The position numbers were made by a program, and so were the translations under genes. The notes beneath the pieces are model-generated. The model did no database searches and was not told where the DNA came from. It worked only from the letters and a program-made list of their open reading frames with translations. A stretch of 64,000 nucleotides of DNA from W425 sp964503235 (GTDB lineage: Bacteria > Chloroflexota > Dehalococcoidia > Dehalococcoidales > RBG-16-60-22), in assembly GCA_964503235.1 (NCBI GenBank), contig CAZCZJ010000001.1, positions 5,883-69,882 on the forward strand, given 5' to 3'. This document shows, piece by piece, positions 33,266 through 43,128 of the stretch (position 1 is its first letter; each line of letters begins with the position of its first letter).

Positions 33266-33895
33266 CTACTTCTTGGCCGTCGTCCCCTTAAGCTTCTTCT
33301 GCACTTCCTGATAGCCCATATCAAAAGCCTTCAGATTGGCATCGATAGCCTTGGCAGGAACACGGTTGCGCACCACTTCCTTGGCGATATCCACGGATAT
33401 CGGCAGCAGTCCGGTCCCGAACAGCGCCCCCATCATAACAACATTGGTTGTCTGGATATTACCGGCTTCCTTGGCGATTTCACTGGCGTCCAGGGCAATT
33501 ACTTTCTCCGAAACGCTATTGAGTTTTTCCAGTATGGCTTCAATCGTCGGATAACCGCTCTGCCCCAGAAAGACAGTGAACGGTAACACCTTGGTCGTAT
33601 TGAGTATCACGATACTGGACCGGGAGAGGTACTGGATATTCCTTACCGCTTCCGAGGGCTCCACCGCCAGGAGGATATCGCATTTGCCTTCCATGGTCAG
33701 CGGCGAGTAGATATCGTCGCCCAACCGCAGATTGCTGAACACCGAGCCACCCCGCTGTGCCATGCCCAGCACCTCGGAGCCTTTGACGCCGATACCGCCC
33801 TTGACCGCTGCCGTTCCCAGCAACTCGGACATCAGCACCACACCCTGTCCCCCGACACCGCATATGATTACTTCCAGCACTTTGTTATCAGCCAT
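33266..33895 (-). CDS. iorB: Indolepyruvate ferredoxin oxidoreductase, beta subunit
   Basis: This 209-residue protein matches IorB/pyruvate-ferredoxin oxidoreductase gamma domain. Its opening ICGVGGQGVVLMSELLG (about 11-27) is the nucleotide-like binding loop, followed by GSEVLGMAQRGGSVFSNLR (about 39-57), both characteristic. It overlaps the end of the alpha gene by 8 bp, so they are co-translated. With IorA it converts aryl pyruvates from amino-acid transamination to aryl-acetyl-CoA and reduced ferredoxin in the cytoplasm. The pair may feed acyl-CoA to the ADP-forming synthetase elsewhere in the window. Confidence 0.9.
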   Translation of the reverse strand: MADNKVLEVIICGVGGQGVVLMSELLGTAAVKGGIGVKGSEVLGMAQRGGSVFSNLRLGDDIYSPLTMEGKCDILLAVEPSEAVRNIQYLSRSSIVILNTTKVLPFTVFLGQSGYPTIEAILEKLNSVSEKVIALDASEIAKEAGNIQTTNVVMMGALFGTGLLPISVDIAKEVVRNRVPAKAIDANLKAFDMGYQEVQKKLKGTTAKK

Positions 33896-36800
33896 TTTTC
33901 TCTCCTGCTATTATAGCATCGTGCGGGCATACTTGGGCACAGACCCCACAACCCGGACACTGGGTGCTATCTATTATCACATCTTCACCCTCTATAATGA
34001 TGGCGGGACAGCCAAGTAGATTTATACAGATTCGGCAATCGCAGGAAAGACAGCGTTCCGCTTCCTTGATGGCATCTTCCCGGCTCAAGCCCAGCTCTAC
34101 CTCATGGAAATTGCCCTGTCTTTGCTCAACCGGAATTATCGGCATATCAACCCTCGGTTGCTGGCCAATCCCGAAAGTATCTACGGTAAGTTTGCTCTCG
34201 TAAACGCCTTCGCCCTCCCGACCAGTATCCAGAGGTTCGCCCTTTAGATACCTGTCGATGGATACGGCGGCTTTCTTACCGGCGGCCAGGGCTTCGATAA
34301 CGGTAGCCGGTCCGCTGACAACATCACCGCCAGCAAAGATACCCTTAATACCGGTCTGCAACGTTACCGGGTCGGCTTTAATCAGTCCGTTCGATACCGC
34401 TTTCGAAGCTTCGCCGGACATCATTTGTAAATCGGGCTGCTCACCGATAGCCGAGATTATCAAAGGAGTATCTATTACGAATTCAGAGCCGGCTACGGGT
34501 TCCGGTCGTCTCCGACCGCTTTCGTCGGGCTCTCCCAGCTTATTCTTGATAAATTCCATACCGATAACCTTACCCCCATCAGCAATAACGCGATTCGGTC
34601 CGGCCAACAGTTGCAGCTTTACTCCTTCTTTCTCCGCTTCGGCTATTTCCTCCTCGATGGCCGGCATTTCGGCACGGGAGCGCCGGTAAACGATATTCAC
34701 ATCTCTAAAGCCCAGGCGTACACAGGTACGGGCGCAGTCGACGGCTACGTTGCCGCCACCGACAATGACCACTTTCTCCCCAGTGGGTACTTTATCTCCC
34801 ATACTGACTTTGTGGAGTAAATCAGTGCCGTCAATAACACCCTCGGCATTCTCATTCTCAACCCCGAGATTGCGGCTCTTATGTGCTCCGATAGCAATAA
34901 ATACAGCGTCATAGTCTTTATGTAAAGTCGACAGTTCCACATCCCTGCCCAATCGCGTATTCAGTTTTACTTCCACTCCCAGCTTGTCGATAATATCCAT
35001 CTCATTATTCAAGATATCCCGGGGCAGCCGGAACTCGGGAATACCCACCGCCATCATGCCACCCAGCTTGGACAGCGCTTCAAAGATGGTTACGCTATAG
35101 CCCTCTTTCCTTAGGTTATAGGCAGCCATGATTCCCGCCGGCCCGCCGCCGATAATCGCCACCTTCTTGCCTTTTTCCGTGGCGATTGAATAGTCGTCCG
35201 CAACCTGGCCATAATCGACGGCGCTGCGTTTGAGGGCATTGATGGCAATAGCTTCCTCGATATCAGCCCGTATGCACTTCTGCTCGCAGGGACGCGTACA
35301 GACCCGCCCGATTATACCGGGGAACGGTAAAGCCTCTTTTATCAACGCCAGGGCTTCGTCAAATTTACCTTCTTTTATCAAGCCCACATAGCCTTTAATA
35401 TCGATATGCAGGGGGCAGGTAGCCTGGCAGGCGGGCGGGCTGCCGGCAACGCATTTCTCCTGGTCGACCTCGTATGGCAGGGTTTTGACTCCCTGCCGAC
35501 GTTTCTCGCGGGTATCCAGAATATTACAGAGTCGCCGTACGACAACCAGGGAAGGCCCTTCAAATCTGATAGCTTTTTCCATAGTATCAATAAGCTCAGA
35601 CAGGTCGAACGCGTCCACGACTTCGACGAATTTAACGCCGCTGGCTCTGGCGATATCCTCGATTTTTACCGGAACACTATCGTCCGCAGGAGCACCGGGG
35701 TGGGGTTGAAATCCCGTCATGCCGGTGGTGCCGTTATCGAGGACCACCATGGTCACGTAGGCTTTATTGAACACCGAGTTAATCATCGGAGGGATGCCGG
35801 AGTGAAAGAACGTGGAATCACCCAGATGGGCTACCACCGGTACGTCGAGAACGTGCGGGAAGCCGCTGCCCAACCCAAAAGCTCCGCCCATACAGATAGC
35901 TATGTCATCGGAGTTCAGCGGCGGATTAGCCGCCAGAGCATAGCAGCCGATATCTCCGGTCTTCACCGGTGTTTTCCCGGTTTCTTGTTCATAACGCTGG
36001 CAGGCGATATTAATAGCGTAAAAAGACGACCGGTGCGGGCAACCGGCGCACATCGTCGGCGGGCGAACGGGCAAAAGCGACTCCGTCTCAATCTTTATCT
36101 TATCTATCGCCGCAAAATCAACCGATGGTTTGACTCCGGTCAGGGTACTGAGAGCCTCGGCGACCTGGCGAGTAGAAAGCTCTCCCACCAGCGATAGCAG
36201 GTCTTTCCCGTGGATTTTCACGTCGATATCGTTGTCCTTGGTAATGACTTTAACTTCATCCTCAACGAAAGGCTCCAGCTCTTCCGCCACCAGGACGGTC
36301 GGTACCGATTTCAGCAACTGCTTGGTTAGCTCTGCGGGTAAAGGATAAGGCGTACCTATCTTCAACACGGAAATCTTATCTTCCAGCCCCAACAATCTGA
36401 TTGCTTCAATCGTATATCCATAGGAAATACCGTTGGCGATAACTCCCAGTTTTGCTCCGTCTTTAAGAGCAAGCCGGTTGAAAGGCAGCGAATCCACCGC
36501 TTTCCTTATCCTCGCCATCCTGTCTATCACCAGACGGCGGTTTTTTCTGAAATTGGCCGGTAAACATACCAGCTTGACCGGGTCTTTAACGAACTTGCCC
36601 TCCCGAACATCACTGGATATCTCACCGAAGACAATATCGCTCCGGGCATGACCGATACGCGTTACCGACCTCAACATGAACATCTGCCCGAACTCCTCGG
36701 ATAGGCGGAAGGCATCCGCCATCATGTCCTTGGCTTCCTGTCCGGTGGCCGGTTCCAGAACCGGTATGTAACCCTGCCGGGCAATGTAACGGTTGTCCTG

Positions 36801-37193
36801 CTCGTTCTGCGAGCTCCACTGTCCGGGGTCGTCGGCGGACACCAGTACCAGTCCCCCGCGGGCGCCCATGTAGCTGGCCGTCATCAGGGGGTCGTGGGCG
36901 ACATTCACGCCGACGTGCTTCATGATAGCTAACGAACGCAGACCGCTCACGGAACCCGCGATAGCTACTTCCAGGGCAACTTTCTCATTTACCGACCACT
37001 CGGCGTAAAAACCGATGTCTTTAGAGACATTGATCAGCGTTTCCGTGATTTCACTCGACGGCGTACCGGGGTATGCCGCCACGCATTGGACACCGGCTTC
37101 AATGGCACCCCTGGCGAATGCTTCGTTCCCGAGCATGAACAGCCTGGCACCGGGGGCATCGGAACTGACCGTTAACTCAGCTACTTCGTTCAA
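33888..37193 (-). CDS. iorA: Indolepyruvate ferredoxin oxidoreductase alpha subunit with inserted GltD-like NAD(P)H oxidoreductase module
   Basis: This 1101-residue fusion begins with the TPP-dependent IorA part (about 1-585; AAYPGTPSSEIT near 39, CAGCPHRSSFYA near 378, HLGDSTFFHSGIPPMI near 453). A GltD-like module follows: Fe-S cysteines (CTRPCEQKC near 655), then FAD and NAD(P) folds with AIIGGGPAGIMAAYNL near 698 and VIVGGGNVAVDCA near 823. The protein then ends with the ferredoxin motifs normal for the IorA C-terminus (CPGCGVCAQVCPHDAI). So the flavoprotein lies inside IorA, ahead of its own ferredoxin tail. This could link ketoacid oxidation directly to NAD(P). The start codon is TTG with an AGGAGG site. 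Confidence 0.9.
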   Translation of the reverse strand: MNEVAELTVSSDAPGARLFMLGNEAFARGAIEAGVQCVAAYPGTPSSEITETLINVSKDIGFYAEWSVNEKVALEVAIAGSVSGLRSLAIMKHVGVNVAHDPLMTASYMGARGGLVLVSADDPGQWSSQNEQDNRYIARQGYIPVLEPATGQEAKDMMADAFRLSEEFGQMFMLRSVTRIGHARSDIVFGEISSDVREGKFVKDPVKLVCLPANFRKNRRLVIDRMARIRKAVDSLPFNRLALKDGAKLGVIANGISYGYTIEAIRLLGLEDKISVLKIGTPYPLPAELTKQLLKSVPTVLVAEELEPFVEDEVKVITKDNDIDVKIHGKDLLSLVGELSTRQVAEALSTLTGVKPSVDFAAIDKIKIETESLLPVRPPTMCAGCPHRSSFYAINIACQRYEQETGKTPVKTGDIGCYALAANPPLNSDDIAICMGGAFGLGSGFPHVLDVPVVAHLGDSTFFHSGIPPMINSVFNKAYVTMVVLDNGTTGMTGFQPHPGAPADDSVPVKIEDIARASGVKFVEVVDAFDLSELIDTMEKAIRFEGPSLVVVRRLCNILDTREKRRQGVKTLPYEVDQEKCVAGSPPACQATCPLHIDIKGYVGLIKEGKFDEALALIKEALPFPGIIGRVCTRPCEQKCIRADIEEAIAINALKRSAVDYGQVADDYSIATEKGKKVAIIGGGPAGIMAAYNLRKEGYSVTIFEALSKLGGMMAVGIPEFRLPRDILNNEMDIIDKLGVEVKLNTRLGRDVELSTLHKDYDAVFIAIGAHKSRNLGVENENAEGVIDGTDLLHKVSMGDKVPTGEKVVIVGGGNVAVDCARTCVRLGFRDVNIVYRRSRAEMPAIEEEIAEAEKEGVKLQLLAGPNRVIADGGKVIGMEFIKNKLGEPDESGRRRPEPVAGSEFVIDTPLIISAIGEQPDLQMMSGEASKAVSNGLIKADPVTLQTGIKGIFAGGDVVSGPATVIEALAAGKKAAVSIDRYLKGEPLDTGREGEGVYESKLTVDTFGIGQQPRVDMPIIPVEQRQGNFHEVELGLSREDAIKEAERCLSCDCRICINLLGCPAIIIEGEDVIIDSTQCPGCGVCAQVCPHDAIIAGEKNG

Positions 37194-37375
37194 TATTTTC
37201 CTCCTGACCAGAGGGTTTGCCTCTGAGGATAATCACTTAATAGTTACGATATTTTGCGGTTAGGTGAATAGTTGAGGAAAAGCTTGCCTTCATAGTCATT
37301 TTACACATTTACCAACATACAAGGCAAACGTAGTATAATTATTTACCTGAGAATTGATTTACACAGGATAGTATT

Positions 37376-37906
37376 ATGAGAAGTATAATTTATAGGTTGG
37401 CTAAAAGCACTTCTCCGTTTCTTATTCTTACCCTGCTACTTGCCTTTGCGTGTCTTTCTGCCTGTAATAATGAGCCTGGCTTCGGTATCTACCTGGTCGA
37501 TAGCGGGGAGCTGGTGTTATCCGAGCATCATATTAAGGCATATTATAAGGATTCTCATACCATTGAGTTGAACGAAGAAGGGATAGAGAAATGGAACTCC
37601 TACATGACTTACGGTGGCATACCCAAGCTTCAGGAAACCCTGTATCAGGATGATTTCGTCGTTAAATTAAAAGGTAAAGAGATTTACAGAGGAAAATTCT
37701 ATTCAATGGTATCTTCTTTGTCCTATTCTGGGGTCGTTATTCTAGATGCACTGATGAAACTTGATGAAAGCCATAACACTATCGTAATAGACTGGGGTTA
37801 TGGCCCGGTTCTGCATACCGGGGAAGACCCTAGAAATAACCAGGAAGTCTTTGATTATTTAGAGAATAAGGGTCTCTTAAATCCCGGGGAGAAATCACTT
37901 TTTTAG
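37376..37906 (+). CDS. Hypothetical lipoprotein
   Basis: This 176-residue protein has a signal peptide (hydrophobic about 14-28) ending in the lipobox LSAC, so it is lipid-anchored outside the membrane. The mature part has no motif that I recognise; it is mixed in charge and looks like a small beta-rich domain. The gene lies 26 bp before the VOC-family gene in the same direction. Without homologues its role is unknown. Confidence 0.62.
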   Translation: MRSIIYRLAKSTSPFLILTLLLAFACLSACNNEPGFGIYLVDSGELVLSEHHIKAYYKDSHTIELNEEGIEKWNSYMTYGGIPKLQETLYQDDFVVKLKGKEIYRGKFYSMVSSLSYSGVVILDALMKLDESHNTIVIDWGYGPVLHTGEDPRNNQEVFDYLENKGLLNPGEKSLF

Positions 37907-37932
37907 GAATGAAAAGAATGGGGGAACTAATC

Positions 37933-38295
37933 ATGCTCGTACCGCATCTATATTTCAACGGAAGAAGTGAAGAAGCTATCTCACAATATGCCAAAGCGTT
38001 TGGAGCCGAGGTCAAGACGGTTATTCCCTATCCTGAAGACGAAGATAAAAAGGGTGTCAGGCATGCGGAAATATTTATCCACGGACAAAGAATCATGATG
38101 AATGATGAGGATTTGGGACCGCCATGCCTGGTAGTCATTTATGATAATAAAGAAGACTTAATACAGTCTTATGAAATAATGAAAGAAGGGGGCGAGGTCA
38201 CTGCTCCCGTGCAGGAAACAGACTATAGTCCCTGTGTTGTCGGCTTCCGCGACCGGTTTGGAATCGATTGGGCATTCATGGTGGGAAAATCCTGA
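37933..38295 (+). CDS. VOC/glyoxalase-fold protein (PhnB-like)
   Basis: This 120-residue protein fits the PhnB-like group: it opens LVPHLYFNGRSEEAISQYAKAFGAEV and continues with HAEIFIHGQRIMMNDE and a C-terminal FRDRFGIDWAFMV. These proteins adopt the vicinal oxygen chelate fold, but the PhnB group usually lacks defined enzyme activity. A frame from 37909 is possible, but GGGGGA is well placed for the ATG at 37933. It may be co-transcribed with the lipoprotein. Function unknown. Confidence 0.8.
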   Translation: MLVPHLYFNGRSEEAISQYAKAFGAEVKTVIPYPEDEDKKGVRHAEIFIHGQRIMMNDEDLGPPCLVVIYDNKEDLIQSYEIMKEGGEVTAPVQETDYSPCVVGFRDRFGIDWAFMVGKS

Positions 38296-38429
38296 TACGG
38301 TCTTTCTTAATGTCAGTGATTGACCTCATAACAATATCATTATTTTTCTGGTTCTGACGCACTGTTATATCCCGGCTGTAAAACCAACTTATTATTGGTT
38401 TTGGTTGGTTTCGGTTGATTGAAGATGCT

Positions 38430-38505
38430 CTCCCCCTGCCCCCTCTCAAACATATTCATTTTTCGCACTCGTATCCCATTCTGTTTGAGAGGGGTCAGGG
38501 GTGAG
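38430..38505. repeat. Inverted-repeat element (simple form of the GC-rich intergenic family)
   Basis: Left arm CTCCCCCTGCCCCCTCTC at 38430 continues with AAACA to 38452. The right arm (38482-38505, TGTTTGAGAGGGGTCAGG, then GGTGAG) is its inverse with small differences. The 29-bp middle lacks the extra hairpins of the other copies. The surrounding gap (38296-38654) otherwise shows nothing I can name. Confidence 0.62.
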
Positions 38506-38654
38506 GTATACACCTATAAACTAAAAATAAATACGACCTTATTATTAATAAACTTTCAATTGGTATTTTTGTTAGTAATTATTCCTTATGATATACTCGA
38601 ATCAGGGGGAACATTTATTCTGAACTCAATCTCCTGGATTCCTCCGGACAGACA

Positions 38655-39620
38655 ATGGCAGACAACAATCTTTCCAAAGCCCAACAACTCGCCGAGAAAA
38701 TAGTAGAAAACGTAGAAAAGGTAATGGTCGGCAAGACCGAAGCAGTGCAGCTGGCCGTAATCGCCTTAATCAGTCAGGGACATCTGCTCATCGAAGATAC
38801 CCCCGGTGTCGGCAAGACAATACTGGCCAGGAGCCTGGCAAAATCAATAAATTGCAGCTTCAAAAGGATTCAATTCACGCCCGACATGCTCCCGGGCGAT
38901 ATAACCGGAGTCACGATATACAACCAGAAAACCAGCGATTTCGAGTTCCGTCCCGGCCCGATTATGACTCAGGTATTGCTGGCGGATGAAATCAACCGGG
39001 CCACACCCAAAGTACAGTCCGCCTTGCTGGAAGCCATGGGTGAGAGACAGATTACCGTGGACGGTATCACCCGCCAAATGCCTTCGCCTTTCCATGTCCT
39101 GGCCACCCAGAATCCTATCGAATTTGAAGGAACCTTCCCCCTCCCGGAAGCACAGCTGGACAGGTTTTTACTGCGTATAAACATCGGCTACCCCACCTCG
39201 TCCGAAGAGATAGCCATAGTTGAAAATCAACAGTATATTCATCCCATCGAGCAAATCGACTACGTAGTGGATGCTTCGGACATTTTGATGATTCAAGAGA
39301 CGGTTAAAGAAATATTCGTAGATAACATGATTAAGGAATACATCGTAGCACTGGTGGAGGCAACCCGCCAGCATCCCTCGATATTTCTCGGGTCTTCTCC
39401 CCGCGGCTCGCTGGCGCTTTTCCGTACGACTCAAGCCCGAGCCCTGCTGCACGGACGAGATTATGTTCTACCCGATGATGTTAAAGCCCTGGCAGAATCA
39501 GCCCTGGCCCACCGCTCTTTAATGTCGCCCGGAGGTCAGACAACGGGAAGGGATAGCCAGGCCATAATCGCCGAGATACTGGAAACAGTACCCGTACCGG
39601 GCACAATCCCCGAACGTTAA
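38655..39620 (+). CDS. MoxR-family AAA+ ATPase
   Basis: This 321-residue ATPase has Walker A (DTPGVGKTILARS, about 49-61) and Walker B (LLADEINRATPKVQSALLEAM, about 110-130). The MoxR sequence RQITVDGITRQMPSPFHVLATQNPIEFEGTFPLPEAQLDRF follows. MoxR proteins act as chaperones for proteins with VWA or related domains; here the DUF58 protein encoded next is the expected partner. It is the first of three co-directed genes (MoxR, DUF58, transglutaminase) that recur together in many bacteria. No ribosome site is obvious. Confidence 0.9.
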   Translation: MADNNLSKAQQLAEKIVENVEKVMVGKTEAVQLAVIALISQGHLLIEDTPGVGKTILARSLAKSINCSFKRIQFTPDMLPGDITGVTIYNQKTSDFEFRPGPIMTQVLLADEINRATPKVQSALLEAMGERQITVDGITRQMPSPFHVLATQNPIEFEGTFPLPEAQLDRFLLRINIGYPTSSEEIAIVENQQYIHPIEQIDYVVDASDILMIQETVKEIFVDNMIKEYIVALVEATRQHPSIFLGSSPRGSLALFRTTQARALLHGRDYVLPDDVKALAESALAHRSLMSPGGQTTGRDSQAIIAEILETVPVPGTIPER

Positions 39621-39673
39621 AATCAGTTGGATTGGTACAACATGACAAAGTCCACTATCTCAGGATAAAAACC

Positions 39674-40912
39674 ATGAACAGACGATGGATTCTCATTATA
39701 TTTCTCTTTCTTATCTTAACAATAGCCATACTCGGGGGTTTTACGCTCCTCTGGCGTTTCTTCGTATTCCTTGTCGTACTGCTGCTGCTGGGTTATTTAT
39801 GGTCGTGGTTGAGTACCCGCAGACTCGAGTGCCATGTCAAAGAAACTCCCGATATCTGCCAGGTCGGTGAGCGCTTCGAGGAAGAATTTACATTAACCAA
39901 CCACAATATAATACCCTCTCCACTGATTGAAACCCGGGAGGATACCGATTTACCGGGCTACAGAAACGAGTTGACCCTCAGTCTTTCTTCACGGAGTTCT
40001 TTTACCTGGAAAACCGAAGTCCATTGTCGGCATAGAGGACCCTACAGAATAGGTGCTATTAAGGTAAGGGCAGGCGACCCTCTCGGTTTCTGGCCGGTAG
40101 AACAATACGTTAGCAAGGGACAGCAAATCGTCATTTACCCGGCAACGGTAGAGCTGCCGTACTTCGAATTATCTCCGGAGCGGCAAAGCGGAATGGGTTC
40201 GAACCGGTGGCTAGCCAGCATGGTTGGTCCCAATGCTTCCCGCGTACGCGAATATATCAACGGTGACAGTCTCCGCCACATTCACTGGCATACTACCGCT
40301 CATACCGGAAATCTTATGGTCAGTGAGTTCGACCCCGACCGTGCTAAGTCCAGCTACCAGGATATCTGGATTGTCCTTGATATGCATCGTAGTTCTCAAC
40401 TCGGTGAAGACGATGAAACCACCGAGGAATACGGTATAACCGTAGCCGCATCATTGGTAAAAAAATATCTGGACGCCGGGAAAAAGGTGGGTCTAATAAC
40501 TACGGGTGACCGTTCTTATTTACTATCTCCCCAGACAGGAGAAGACCACCTGCAAAACATCCTGCACTCTTTAGCCCTGATAAAGGCTACCGGTGATGTG
40601 CCTATAAATGGCTTACTTGATTCAAGAGCAGAGCATCTTACGGCAGAATCCATCGTAATTGTTATTATGCCCTCGGCAAATCCCGGAATAGCTAAATCGC
40701 TGCGTCACGTCATCGACCGCCACGGAAAAGTTATTGTCATCCTGCTCGATTCCTTCAGCTTCGGTGGTGTAAGCACTCCTGATAATAATACCCGCTACCT
40801 CAGTTCCGTGGGTTTTCATGTCTATATGGTCAGGCAGGGAATGGAAATATCTCGGGCGTTGGATAGCCGGTTGTATTCCTCACGATTTCAATATATGAGG
40901 GACAGAGTATAG
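39674..40912 (+). CDS. DUF58 membrane protein
   Basis: This 412-residue protein has two membrane segments near the N-terminus (about 5-25 and 28-46). The DUF58 signature follows in the middle: VREYINGDSLRHIHWHTTAHTGNLMV (about 193-218). The C-terminal part is VWA-like (DIWIVLDMHRSS near 235). A longer frame would start at TTG 39632, but the ATG at 39674 directly before the hydrophobic segment is better. It is probably a client of the MoxR ATPase upstream, and works at the membrane with the transglutaminase protein. Function is not defined for the family. Confidence 0.82.
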   Translation: MNRRWILIIFLFLILTIAILGGFTLLWRFFVFLVVLLLLGYLWSWLSTRRLECHVKETPDICQVGERFEEEFTLTNHNIIPSPLIETREDTDLPGYRNELTLSLSSRSSFTWKTEVHCRHRGPYRIGAIKVRAGDPLGFWPVEQYVSKGQQIVIYPATVELPYFELSPERQSGMGSNRWLASMVGPNASRVREYINGDSLRHIHWHTTAHTGNLMVSEFDPDRAKSSYQDIWIVLDMHRSSQLGEDDETTEEYGITVAASLVKKYLDAGKKVGLITTGDRSYLLSPQTGEDHLQNILHSLALIKATGDVPINGLLDSRAEHLTAESIVIVIMPSANPGIAKSLRHVIDRHGKVIVILLDSFSFGGVSTPDNNTRYLSSVGFHVYMVRQGMEISRALDSRLYSSRFQYMRDRV

Positions 40913-40914
40913 CG

Positions 40915-43128
40915 ATGAGCAGAACTGATAAAAAGCAGGTAAATACGCCGTTATTGAAAAGCCTACGTGGAAATAAGCTGTCCCGGTTGGGCGATCGGCA
41001 GATTTGGGTAACCATTATCTTACTTTTCCTGGTCCTGGAAATTGCCGTCCTTTCGGTAGAACGGGCCCGGTGGATTACCCCCCAACCGTCATTTACTCTG
41101 ATACTCGTTTTCTCGATAGCAGTGGCCTGGTATCTTGCCAGGAGTCGTCTCCCCGGTATAGTAACGCATATCATTGCCTTGGTTGTCGGTATCGGTATAA
41201 CAGCCTGGCAGACATACCAGCTGTCATCCTCCGAGACTGTAGGTTTTGCCATATTCCTCTCATTCCTGATCTGGTTAATGGGCTATTTCTCGACATGGTA
41301 TATTTTACGTCGCAATAATGCCTGGGTAGCCGTCTGCATAGGTACACTGGTTGTAATAGTAAATTTAAGCAACCTTCCGGCAAGTTATTACTTCTTCTTC
41401 GGGCTTTACTTTGTCGCCGCCATATTCCTGATAATCCGGATGCGCGTTATCAAACAAAAGAATGTATCGGGGCATGCCACGGGATTTTCCAAGCGAAGCC
41501 TGCTTTCCCCGTTAACAATACTCCTGTGTATCATCCTCGTGTCAGTTTCCTTTGCCCGGATAACTCCGGAAATGCGGATACCTCAACTCCAGACATTTAT
41601 CGCGACCAAGATGTTATGGATACAGGATCTGGAAGGCTCATTTCTCAACCTGTTCGCCGAGGTCCCCTCGAAGCAGCCATTGAACACGAGCAGCACACGT
41701 CAGGACATTAAATTCGGCCCTGTCTGGAAAGAGAAAGATGATGTTGATTTCGTCATTCTTTCCCCGCAACCTTCCTACTGGCGGATAAAAGTGTATGATA
41801 CCTACACCTCTCAGGGTTGGACAAACCGCCCGGTCGTCGATAATTTACTGGCAAAAGGAGTTCCCTGGGAAGATGCCGATGCTATTACCAGCGGCGAAAC
41901 AATTACTTATACGGTCACGACGAATATAAAGACAGATGCCATGTTGACGGCAGGCAGCTTTGTATCATCGGACACCAGCGTTCTGGTAGGTGTCAGTGAC
42001 AGAGACGTAATCGCGGTTACGACACCTCGCGTACTTAGCCCCGGAGAACACTATACCGTAACTTCCACCGTCTCTTCTCCTTCATCCAGTGATCTATCCT
42101 TGGTCGGCGAAGACTATCCGTCGTCAATTGCACACGAGTACACCCGGCTACCCGCTAATTTCCCTGATGAGATAAAACTACTGAGTAAAGATATAACCAG
42201 CGATGCCAAAACCCCCTATCAAAAGGTAACTGCCATAGATAACTACCTTTCGCAGTTTCCCTATACACAAGAAATCGAACCTCCACCGGAGGGCGCTGAT
42301 GGTGTGCAATATTTCCTGTACAACCAGAAATCCGGTTTTTGCCTTTACTTTGCCTCGGCGATGGTGGTAATGCTCCGTTCCGTCGATGTACCCGCCAGAC
42401 TTGCCGTTGGTTACGTTCCGGGTGAATTCGGTGAGAATGAAGGAGAGTATATCCTGCGCAATAAGCACTATCATGCCTGGCCTCAGGTATATTTCGCCGG
42501 CTATGGCTGGGTTGACATAGAAGCGACTCCCAGCAGCGGAGGCAGCCCGGTAAACATCGAGACCCCCTTTGTATCGACGGTCACTAATCCAGAAAATCCC
42601 CCGGTGGATGTTAACTTGTATTGGCAGACACCGGAATATTTTAGCCAGTTGTACGGGATTCCACTGGATGAACCGGCAGTAGACTCACCCGTTTCACCGG
42701 GTGAGTCATCTTCTGGAAACGGACTTAACCGGGCCATGTATATTTTCATTATCGCAGCAGGTGCTCTGTTACTCCTATTTGTAGCCCGTCTGGCATTCCG
42801 GTCAGTGTTTCGTCGCTGGTTATGGCGGGTGGATAGAGAGCACCTGGCATCAAAGGTGTATTCCAGGATGTGCCGACTCGCCTCAATAGTCGGACTGGAA
42901 CCCAAACCACAACAGACACCGCAGGAATTCGCTAATACGCTGGCGATAGAGTTGCCCGAGCAGGCTAATGCTCTCAATAATATTATCAGATTTTATACGG
43001 AGAACCAGTTCAGTCCCAGAAAAGGGAGATTGGGACTTGTCGAGGAGGAAATAGTTCTAAAGGCCCGTCGTGGTGTTTACATTGGTCTTCTCCAACGGCT
43101 GGGTTTGGTAAAGAAACTACTTCTGTGA
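40915..43128 (+). CDS. Transglutaminase-like membrane protein (TgpA-type)
   Basis: This 737-residue protein has about six membrane segments in the first 230 residues, then an extracytoplasmic transglutaminase-like domain with the catalytic triad: Cys in KSGFCLYFASAM (about 470), His in HYHAWPQVYF (about 515) and Asp in GWVDIEATP (about 531). One further membrane segment (about 605-625) is followed by a DUF4129-like tail. Its ATG is 2 bp after the DUF58 stop. The MoxR-DUF58-transglutaminase trio probably forms one membrane system that processes extracytoplasmic proteins; substrates are unknown. Confidence 0.87.
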   Translation: MSRTDKKQVNTPLLKSLRGNKLSRLGDRQIWVTIILLFLVLEIAVLSVERARWITPQPSFTLILVFSIAVAWYLARSRLPGIVTHIIALVVGIGITAWQTYQLSSSETVGFAIFLSFLIWLMGYFSTWYILRRNNAWVAVCIGTLVVIVNLSNLPASYYFFFGLYFVAAIFLIIRMRVIKQKNVSGHATGFSKRSLLSPLTILLCIILVSVSFARITPEMRIPQLQTFIATKMLWIQDLEGSFLNLFAEVPSKQPLNTSSTRQDIKFGPVWKEKDDVDFVILSPQPSYWRIKVYDTYTSQGWTNRPVVDNLLAKGVPWEDADAITSGETITYTVTTNIKTDAMLTAGSFVSSDTSVLVGVSDRDVIAVTTPRVLSPGEHYTVTSTVSSPSSSDLSLVGEDYPSSIAHEYTRLPANFPDEIKLLSKDITSDAKTPYQKVTAIDNYLSQFPYTQEIEPPPEGADGVQYFLYNQKSGFCLYFASAMVVMLRSVDVPARLAVGYVPGEFGENEGEYILRNKHYHAWPQVYFAGYGWVDIEATPSSGGSPVNIETPFVSTVTNPENPPVDVNLYWQTPEYFSQLYGIPLDEPAVDSPVSPGESSSGNGLNRAMYIFIIAAGALLLLFVARLAFRSVFRRWLWRVDREHLASKVYSRMCRLASIVGLEPKPQQTPQEFANTLAIELPEQANALNNIIRFYTENQFSPRKGRLGLVEEEIVLKARRGVYIGLLQRLGLVKKLLL

